Part shown: piece after piece, positions 12,461-17,015 of the stretch
Layout: every line of letters begins with the position of its first letter
Numbering within the stretch: the stretch's first letter is position 1
Assembly: GCA_003157895.1 (NCBI GenBank)
Contig: PMKW01000088.1
Location: forward strand, 1-17,015
Direction: 5' to 3'
From: Methanoregula sp.
GTDB lineage: Archaea > Halobacteriota > Methanomicrobia > Methanomicrobiales > Methanospirillaceae
DNA length: 17,015 nt
Program-made: the position numbers and the translations under genes
The notes under the pieces: generated by a model
What the model was told of the DNA's origin: nothing
Database searches by the model: none
What the model saw: the letters and a program-made list of their open reading frames with translations, nothing else

Positions 12461-13447
12461 ATGATTTCTGACAGGCTGGAAAAACCGCTGGCGTCGTGGC
12501 GGGGAAACGAGCGGTACGAGAATGAACTGCTGGAATGTCTTACGGTTATTTTCAAAAGCGGCGGCTGTACATGGTCGGCCTGCCGCATGTGCAGTTACCG
12601 CCACGAGCGTTACCAGGCAGAGTCATGCGATCTCCTGCTTGACCATCTCAGAGCCCAGCTGGCCTGGGTGATGAACGAGTATGATCCAAAAGAATACCGG
12701 ATGGTCAAGATTTTTACCTCGGGAAGTTTTTTTGATCCCCAGGAAGTGCCTCCGGCATTTCTGGCCGATGTCGCATCCGCATTCCGGGGCAAATTAGTCA
12801 TTGCAGAAACCCGGCCGGAATTCGTCACGGAAGAAGTCCTTGGCCCGTTCATCGAAACGCTGGATGATGGCAGCTGGAAGATACCCCTGTATTGTGCCAT
12901 CGGCCTTGAAACAAGTAATGATACCATCCGGGAAAAGTGCATCAACAAGGGATTTGCCTTCCAGGATTTCCGGGATGCTGCCGGGCGTGCCCATACTGCC
13001 GGTGCCGGCGTGAAAGCCTACCTCCTCCTCAAACCGCTTTTCCTGAGCGAACGGGAAGCCGTTGAGGATATGAAGACCTCTTTTGCGGATACGATTCCTT
13101 TTGCAGACATGATCTCCATGAACCCCTGCACGGTCCAGCGGAACACCGAACTCGAGTATTACTGGAAGCGGGGGGCTTACCGGCCACCCTATCTCTGGAG
13201 TGTGCTCACCCTTCTTGCTGCTGCCCCGGTCCATGTAACCTGCGATCCCCTTGGAGGCGGACAGAAACGCGGACCGCACAACTGCGGGACCTGCGACTAT
13301 GAGATTGTCAAAGGGATCCGGGACTATTCGCTTTCCGGAGATCGCGACCTGATCGGTGCCCTTCTCGATATCGCATGCGGGTGCAAACAGGAATGGGAAT
13401 TCGTGCTTGCGAAAGAAAAGCCGTATTGCATGCCGCTGACACGGTAA
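12461..13447 (+). CDS. Archaeosine biosynthesis radical SAM protein RaSEA
   Basis: A 328-residue radical-SAM enzyme of the COG1244 group. RaSEA acts with ArcS on preQ0-lysine-modified guanosine at tRNA position 15 to produce archaeosine. The cluster motif CTWSACRMCSYRHERY lies near residues 36-51; its first two cysteines have four residues between them instead of the usual three. KIFTSGSFFDPQEVP (about 82-96), IGLETSNDTIREKCINKGF (about 146-164) and KAYLLLKPLFLSE (about 185-197) match the group's SAM-binding and barrel segments. GPHNCGTCDYEI near 270 and CGCKQ near 306 supply further cysteines. ATG codons occur at 12455 and 12461; AGG spacing and a TATA box 21-28 bases upstream favour the second. 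Its TAA lies 6 bases from the convergent cyclodeaminase stop. Confidence 0.85.
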   Translation: MISDRLEKPLASWRGNERYENELLECLTVIFKSGGCTWSACRMCSYRHERYQAESCDLLLDHLRAQLAWVMNEYDPKEYRMVKIFTSGSFFDPQEVPPAFLADVASAFRGKLVIAETRPEFVTEEVLGPFIETLDDGSWKIPLYCAIGLETSNDTIREKCINKGFAFQDFRDAAGRAHTAGAGVKAYLLLKPLFLSEREAVEDMKTSFADTIPFADMISMNPCTVQRNTELEYYWKRGAYRPPYLWSVLTLLAAAPVHVTCDPLGGGQKRGPHNCGTCDYEIVKGIRDYSLSGDRDLIGALLDIACGCKQEWEFVLAKEKPYCMPLTR

Positions 13448-13462
13448 AAAAATTTATTTTTT
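13448..13462. terminator. Bidirectional A/T tract between convergent genes
   Basis: After the RaSEA stop a run of A, then T-rich sequence (ATTTATTTTTTC), spans the six-base gap and the first codons of the opposing gene's 3' end. T-rich tracts on both strands are plausible terminators for the convergent transcripts. Confidence 0.35.
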
Positions 13463-14692
13463 CTGGTGGCTGCTCTGGATTTCGAGCTGGCGTGCCAGCA
13501 GGGGCAGGAATGTCCCGGCATCGGATACAATACCGATTGCCTGCGTGGTGCCCCGGTCCATCAGCTTGGTCAGGTGGGCAGGGTTGATATCAACACAGAC
13601 TGTTTTCACGTTCGATGGCAGGCAGTTGCCCACGGCAATGGAGTGGAGGAGGGTTGCGATCATCAGCACCATGCTGCACCCTTCTATATGCTTTCGCATT
13701 GCATCCTGCGCTTCCATGACATCCTGTATGACATCCGGTAAAGGTCCGTCATCACGGATGGAACCGGCGAGCACAAAGGGGATATTCTTCTTCACGCATT
13801 CGTACATGATCCCGCCGGTGATAACCCCTTTGTCAACCGCATTTTTTATGGATCCGGCCCGCATGATCTCGCTGATGGCATAGATATGGTGTTTGTGCCC
13901 GCCCATTACCGGGTTTCCCGTGGAGATGTCCATGCCCAGCGATGTGCCGTAGAGGTTGTATTCAATATCATGGGTTGCGAGGGCATTTCCGGCAAAGAGG
14001 ATATCGATGTACCCGTTGTGGATCATGCCGGCAAGTGCCTTGTCGGCACCGGTATGGATGATAGCCGGGCCTCCGACAACCGCTATTTTGCCTCCTTTTT
14101 TACGGACTTCGAGAATCTCTTTTGCGATCTTGGCTATCAGGGTTTCGCTGGGGCGTTCGGGAGATACCGTCCCGTGCATGAACTCGAACGTGCTCTGCTC
14201 CCGTGGCCTTTCGGGATAGCTGACACTTACTCCCTGTTCCCCGACAACAACCAGATCCCCTTTCCGGATTTTCCCCAAAGCCCGTGCCGTTGCGGTTTTA
14301 TGCATCGGATCGACAACGACAAGAAAATCCATCTCGATTGCAGCGACATTGATCCACTCTCCCCCGTACTTCACCTGGGTGGGGTGGTTGGAGGTTGTGT
14401 AGAATCCTTTGGGGACAACACGATCCGCTTCGGCCGCAACAAGGTGGACATCCTTCACTTCGACGGGTCTCGCGCCGAGGAGGTGGAGTTCGGAAAGGAT
14501 GGAACGCAGTTTCTCTTTGGTTGAGGCATTGATCCGCAGGCGGGCATAACTCGGATCGGTCTTCTTCTTGCCGATATCAAAGACAAGGATCTCGAAGTTG
14601 CCGTCCATATCCATAACCCGGTCGAAGAGCTGGGTCATGATCCCTGAGTCGATGATATGGCCCCGCAGCTCTATCTCCTGCGATTCTCCCAT
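13454..14692 (-). CDS. Ornithine cyclodeaminase, archaeal TIGR00300 type
   Basis: A 412-residue protein of the archaeal family once called LOR/SDH-related or TIGR00300. A methanogen member was shown to convert L-ornithine to L-proline and ammonia, and the family is now described as depending on a nickel-pincer nucleotide cofactor. Segments seen: ELRGHIIDSGIMTQLFDRV (N-terminal domain), then VPKGFYTTSNHPTQVKYGGEW (about 93-113), FMHGTVSPERPSETLIAKIA (about 170-189), IAVVGGPAIIHTGADKALA (about 204-222) and LFAGNALATHDIEYNLYGTS (about 234-253). VCVDINPAHLTKLMDRGT near the C-terminus resembles a Rossmann end. Length fits. A TATA-like ATATTAAGG lies 25-33 bases before the ATG. It differs in sequence from bacterial mu-crystallin-type cyclodeaminases. 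Confidence 0.82.
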   Translation of the reverse strand: MGESQEIELRGHIIDSGIMTQLFDRVMDMDGNFEILVFDIGKKKTDPSYARLRINASTKEKLRSILSELHLLGARPVEVKDVHLVAAEADRVVPKGFYTTSNHPTQVKYGGEWINVAAIEMDFLVVVDPMHKTATARALGKIRKGDLVVVGEQGVSVSYPERPREQSTFEFMHGTVSPERPSETLIAKIAKEILEVRKKGGKIAVVGGPAIIHTGADKALAGMIHNGYIDILFAGNALATHDIEYNLYGTSLGMDISTGNPVMGGHKHHIYAISEIMRAGSIKNAVDKGVITGGIMYECVKKNIPFVLAGSIRDDGPLPDVIQDVMEAQDAMRKHIEGCSMVLMIATLLHSIAVGNCLPSNVKTVCVDINPAHLTKLMDRGTTQAIGIVSDAGTFLPLLARQLEIQSSHQKK

Positions 14693-14716
14693 AATATCAA
14701 GATCTTAGTGATCAAC

Positions 14717-14725
14717 CTTAATATG
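14717..14725 (-). promoter_or_regulatory. TATA-like element of the cyclodeaminase gene
   Basis: On the reverse strand CATATTAAGG (about 14726-14717) lies 25-33 bases before the ATG at 14692, the spacing for a leaderless transcript. Confidence 0.4.
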
Positions 14726-14757
14726 CATTACCCAGAAATACCGCTGAATTACCCGTA

Positions 14758-14779
14758 TTTTGAGACAACTGTCACAAAA
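14758..14779. promoter_or_regulatory. 22-bp near-perfect palindrome between cobY and cyclodeaminase genes
   Basis: Arms TTTTGAGACA and TGTCACAAAA are separated by AC and match at 9 of 10 positions. The site lies downstream of the cobY stop and about 33 bases upstream of the cyclodeaminase TATA-like element, so it could be an operator for that gene. The inner GACA-N2-TGTC also occurs before the ftsZ operon at 16578-16587 region (GACATATGTC). Confidence 0.4.
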
Positions 14780-14810
14780 TGGGAAGTATTGGATCAGGCT
14801 GCTGCCGTAT

Positions 14811-15413
14811 TTAGCGTGATATGCCCGCAAAAAGAAACGCTTCGGTCCGGGCAAGGTCTTCCCGGGTATTGACATTCAGGGCAAGCCGCGGTTCGTCGAG
14901 CAGGAGTGCAAATTCCTCCTGCTCTGCAAAGATAGTGTCACCCCGGAGGATGTTCACGCCGGCAGGGCAGGCGTCAACACCCCCAATCTGTTCATGGTAG
15001 GGCATGCCCCCGCGACAGGATTTAACCCGGTGTGCTGGCACCCATGTAGAGAGGGCATCCTTTCCGCAATCATGATAGGACCGGAGTATTGTCGTGATAA
15101 TTGACGGGGTTATGCAGGGAATATCGGAAACGCTGATGATCAGGGGTGTATTCTCCTCCAGGTTCCGGACTGCACTCACCATGTCCTTGACATATCCGTC
15201 TCCTTCCGTTCGTACAACTGCAACGCCATGTGCCCGGCACCAGTTTGCGGTCATCGGGGTCTTTCGGGATATGGCAACGACCGGCTCGCACCCGGCGGAC
15301 CGGAACGCACCGGTGATGTAAGATATCATCGGGCTGCCACAGACAAGGATAAGGGGTTTCTCTCCCCGGGCAAGACGACTGCCGGCGCCTCCAGCCATGA
15401 TCAGCGCACGCAT
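14811..15413 (-). CDS. cobY: Adenosylcobinamide-phosphate guanylyltransferase CobY
   Basis: CobY is the archaeal enzyme that uses GTP to activate adenosylcobinamide phosphate during assembly of the cobamide nucleotide loop. The 200-residue protein has the nucleotidyltransferase start MRALIMAGGAGSRLARGEKPL, with a glycine-rich GTP loop and Lys, then VSDIPCITPSIITTILRSY (about 107-125, metal-binding Asp), and a C-terminal ALNVNTREDLARTEAFL typical of the family. The frame extends 50 codons upstream through the cobD-like gene, but the conserved protein begins at the ATG at 15413. It overlaps the end of the preceding gene by 13 bases, showing tight coupling. Distant MobA/IspD-type transferases look similar, but the start motif and neighbour fit CobY. 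Confidence 0.9.
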   Translation of the reverse strand: MRALIMAGGAGSRLARGEKPLILVCGSPMISYITGAFRSAGCEPVVAISRKTPMTANWCRAHGVAVVRTEGDGYVKDMVSAVRNLEENTPLIISVSDIPCITPSIITTILRSYHDCGKDALSTWVPAHRVKSCRGGMPYHEQIGGVDACPAGVNILRGDTIFAEQEEFALLLDEPRLALNVNTREDLARTEAFLFAGISR

Positions 15414-16450
15414 GATCTCAGTGCTTCCAGGAGTTGTGTATTTTCGTCCGGTGTCCTTACCGCGATCCGGATTCGGGTTGGGAGGCCAAATGATGCACAG
15501 TTCCGGACAAGGATGTCCCTTCGGGCAAAAGCTTCGCAGAGAGAAGAAACATCCCTGCCACACTCAACAAGGAGGAAATTTGCGGATGAGGGGTGACAGG
15601 TCAGGCCCAGATCGCTGATGGCAGAAATCAGGCGGTTGCGTTCTCCTGCTATCTCCTTGCGCGAATCAGACAGTTCTCCCATATGCAGGAGCGCCTTCAT
15701 GGCAAATGCCTCTGCATAAGCGTTCACGCACCACGGGGAACGGGCGGTCTCGATCTTCTCTACCAGATCAGCATCCCCAAAACCAAACCCGATACGGAGG
15801 CCCGGGACCGCGAAGGATTTGGTGAGGGAGTGGAGGACAAACAGGTGGGGATCACGGATATCAACAAGGCTCTCTTCCGGGTCAGCAAGACTGATAAAAG
15901 CTTCATCGCAGAAGAGAATTCCCTCATTGTGTTTCACTGTTTCGAGCATATGCAGCAGTTCTTCCCGGTGGAGCAGGGTGCCGGTCGGGTTGTTGGGATT
16001 ACAGATGAATCGTACATCAGCTTTCTTTTGATTTGCAGTGCGTTCAGCACCGGCAAGCCGGGCGGAGAGTTCATATTCGCCAAAAGTAGGGGGCTCGATA
16101 AAAAAATGATGAGTTCCCGTGGTACGGCCGAGCGTGACCGCACAGAATACCCGGATGATCTCTATGGATCCGTTGCCAACACAGATCTCTCTGGGATCGC
16201 GGCAAAAAACCTCCCCGATCCGTTCCTTGAGCCCGCTGTAGGTATCATCGGGATACCCGGACAGGTCCTGAGGGTCGCAGTGCCAGTTGACTTCAGGGGG
16301 AAAGGGATTAACGCTCGCGCTGAAATCCAGCACGTTTTCTCTGGTTTTTTCCCGCTGCCGTTTTCCGGTACCCCCATGAATCACTCTTTGTGGAAAGTCA
16401 ACAGCCATAAAAACCCGCTCTTTTCCCTGAATACTTGGTTTAGCAGTCAT
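15401..16450 (-). CDS. cobD: PLP-dependent aminotransferase-fold enzyme, probable threonine-phosphate decarboxylase CobD
   Basis: A 349-residue fold-type I PLP enzyme. It shows the N-terminal LDFSASVNPFPP typical of CobD, VGNGSIEIIR (about 90-99), FICNPNNPTGTLL (about 148-160), ILFCDEAFISL (about 177-187, cofactor Asp) and VLHSLTKSFAVPGLRIGFG (about 204-222) with the Schiff-base Lys. CobD decarboxylates threonine phosphate to aminopropanol phosphate for the cobamide linker; the close relative HisC is a histidinol-phosphate aminotransferase. The LDFSASVNP start and the overlapping cobY favour CobD. The ATG at 16450 lies 40-53 bases from a TATA-like GATATAAAAAC; an internal ATG at 16408 is an alternative start. 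Confidence 0.84.
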   Translation of the reverse strand: MTAKPSIQGKERVFMAVDFPQRVIHGGTGKRQREKTRENVLDFSASVNPFPPEVNWHCDPQDLSGYPDDTYSGLKERIGEVFCRDPREICVGNGSIEIIRVFCAVTLGRTTGTHHFFIEPPTFGEYELSARLAGAERTANQKKADVRFICNPNNPTGTLLHREELLHMLETVKHNEGILFCDEAFISLADPEESLVDIRDPHLFVLHSLTKSFAVPGLRIGFGFGDADLVEKIETARSPWCVNAYAEAFAMKALLHMGELSDSRKEIAGERNRLISAISDLGLTCHPSSANFLLVECGRDVSSLCEAFARRDILVRNCASFGLPTRIRIAVRTPDENTQLLEALRSCVR

Positions 16451-16489
16451 AAATGCGTTGTGCGGAATGCTGAGATCTCAAAGAAGAAA

Positions 16490-16500
16490 GTTTTTATATC
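16490..16500. promoter_or_regulatory. TATA element readable on both strands (cobD and cdrS-ftsZ)
   Basis: TTTTTATATC on the + strand (16491-16500), preceded by GAAAG as a possible BRE, is GATATAAAAA on the - strand. It faces cobD (start 16450) on one side and the ribbon-helix-helix/ftsZ operon (start 16605) on the other. One element may serve both, or each may use a different site. Confidence 0.45.
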
Positions 16501-16530
16501 TACTTGCTTTATTCTATCTTATCTGGTTAA

Positions 16531-16591
16531 GTCAGACACGAGAGTTCTCTATGTCTGACATATGCATGACATAAGCCAGACATATGTCAGA
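16531..16591 (+). promoter_or_regulatory. Nested inverted repeats before the cdrS-like/ftsZ operon
   Basis: Two perfect inverted repeats share an arm region. GTCAGACA (16531-16538) pairs with TGTCTGAC (16552-16559), and TCTGACATATG (16554-16564) pairs with CATATGTCAGA (16581-16591). A smaller AGAG-TT-CTCT palindrome lies within the first spacer. The array ends 13 bases before the ATG of the regulator gene and lies about 30 bases downstream of the TATA element. The repeated GACA/TGTC half-sites look like operator sites for a dimeric regulator; autoregulation by the adjacent ribbon-helix-helix protein is an inference. Confidence 0.6.
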
Positions 16592-16604
16592 AATGTGAGA
16601 TACC

Positions 16605-16784
16605 ATGATGCAAAGGATCACGCTCCGGTTACCCGAACAGCAGATCAGCATGCTCCAGCAGCTGGTTGATTCAGGGGAGTATCCCAATGTTTCAGAGGCT
16701 GTAAGGGCGGCGGTACGTGACCTTGTTGAAAAACGCGCCAGCCGTGTCCTGAAGGAAAGCGACCAGGTTTCATTCAAGGTTTGA
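16605..16784 (+). CDS. Ribbon-helix-helix regulator upstream of ftsZ, CdrS-like
   Basis: A 59-residue protein with the ribbon-helix-helix layout: beta strand [12 protein letters not shown], helix [12 protein letters not shown], turn YPNVS, second helix [15 protein letters not shown], then a short tail. Such proteins dimerise and insert the two strands into the DNA major groove. In haloarchaea the short RHH protein CdrS is encoded next to ftsZ2 and controls cell division; this gene has the same size, domain and position, 10 bases before ftsZ. Two ATG codons in tandem open the frame; the first is taken. Co-transcription with ftsZ is nearly certain. The CdrS name is by synteny and fold, not tested similarity. 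Confidence 0.85.
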   Translation: MMQRITLRLPEQQISMLQQLVDSGEYPNVSEAVRAAVRDLVEKRASRVLKESDQVSFKV

Positions 16785-16794
16785 GAGGGTAGAA

Positions 16795-17015
16795 ATGCAG
16801 AGTATTATCAACGACGCTTTAAAAAATGCCGAGCTTGAAAAAGAGATCAACAAGCCCGGCAGCGCCAATGCAACAGATGATGATTTCGTGGGCCAGCCAC
16901 GGATCGTTATCATCGGTTGCGGGGGTGCAGGAAACAACACCGTAAACCGTATCCACCACATGGGTGTGTCCGGTGCAGAAACGATTGCGATCAACACGGA
17001 CAAGCAGCACCTGGA
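16795..17015 (+). CDS. ftsZ: Cell division GTPase FtsZ, N-terminal part (cut by window edge)
   Basis: The tubulin-like GTPase that assembles the division ring. The visible 73 residues begin [20 protein letters not shown], an N-terminal extension usual in archaeal FtsZ, followed by [18 protein letters not shown] (about 41-58, the nucleotide-binding start of the domain) and [12 protein letters not shown], the T2-type segment. GAGGG about six bases before the ATG is the ribosome site. The GTP signature GGGTGTG lies beyond the window. The N-terminal style (short helical leader, then [16 protein letters not shown]) resembles haloarchaeal FtsZ2 more than FtsZ1, which fits the CdrS-like neighbour. 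That subtype call is tentative. Confidence 0.95.
   Translation, partial: MQSIINDALKNAELEKEINKPGSANATDDDFVGQPRIVIIGCGGAGNNTVNRIHHMGVSGAETIAINTDKQHL

Noticed and set aside
15414..15563. A 50-codon N-terminal extension of cobY
   Set aside because: It is the cobD-like coding sequence in another frame; CobY starts at MRALIMAGG.
1..17015. CRISPR array, prophage, defence system or rRNA genes
   Set aside because: No regularly spaced repeats, cas, integrase, phage or rRNA sequence could be seen on either strand.

Overview
The window comes from a methanogenic archaeon, most likely Methanomicrobiales (Methanoregula-like); the genus is inferred from gene content and sequence style only. Three things support this: a methanofuran biosynthesis pair (MfnD and MfnF), archaeal-type ribosomal protein S17e, CobY and archaeosine radical-SAM enzyme, and TATA-box promoters often placed 25-35 bases before the start codon, which implies leaderless or short-leader mRNAs. 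Genes are tightly packed and short intergenic spaces are the rule.

Layout. 1-797 (-): the first 265 residues of a GT4 glycosyltransferase that runs off the left edge. 798-1956: a loose region with a two-cluster ferredoxin (-) and two copies of a 190-225 bp non-coding element with terminal inverted repeats. One copy has an exact 8-bp target duplication and sits at the dapB stop codon. 1957-5051 (-): an HD-domain gene broken by a frameshift, then thiN, rps17e, dapA and dapB, which join thiamine phosphate synthesis, a ribosomal protein and lysine/diaminopimelate synthesis. 5299-5655 (+): a winged-helix regulator whose end overlaps rpiA (-). 6399-7202 (-): surE, divergent from mfnD-mfnF (+). A small membrane zinc-ribbon ORF with no ATG, GTG or TTG start follows mfnF. 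9427-10985 (-): hypC-hypA-hypE for [NiFe]-hydrogenase maturation. 11189-11273 (-): tRNA-Ser(UGA). 11359-12432 (-): a secreted or anchored surface protein, divergent from an archaeosine radical-SAM enzyme (+). 13454-14692 (-): ornithine cyclodeaminase of the archaeal TIGR00300 type. 14811-16450 (-): cobD-like and cobY (cobamide synthesis). 16605-17015 (+): a ribbon-helix-helix regulator resembling CdrS, immediately before ftsZ.

The most notable items are the paired MITE-like elements (TIRs, one 8-bp duplication, insertion into a T-tract behind dapB), the nested inverted repeats in front of the CdrS-like/ftsZ operon, a lysine/proline-rich tail on DapA, the frameshifted HD-domain gene, and the small zinc-ribbon ORF coupled to mfnF. 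Most other genes are core metabolism with clear family signatures.
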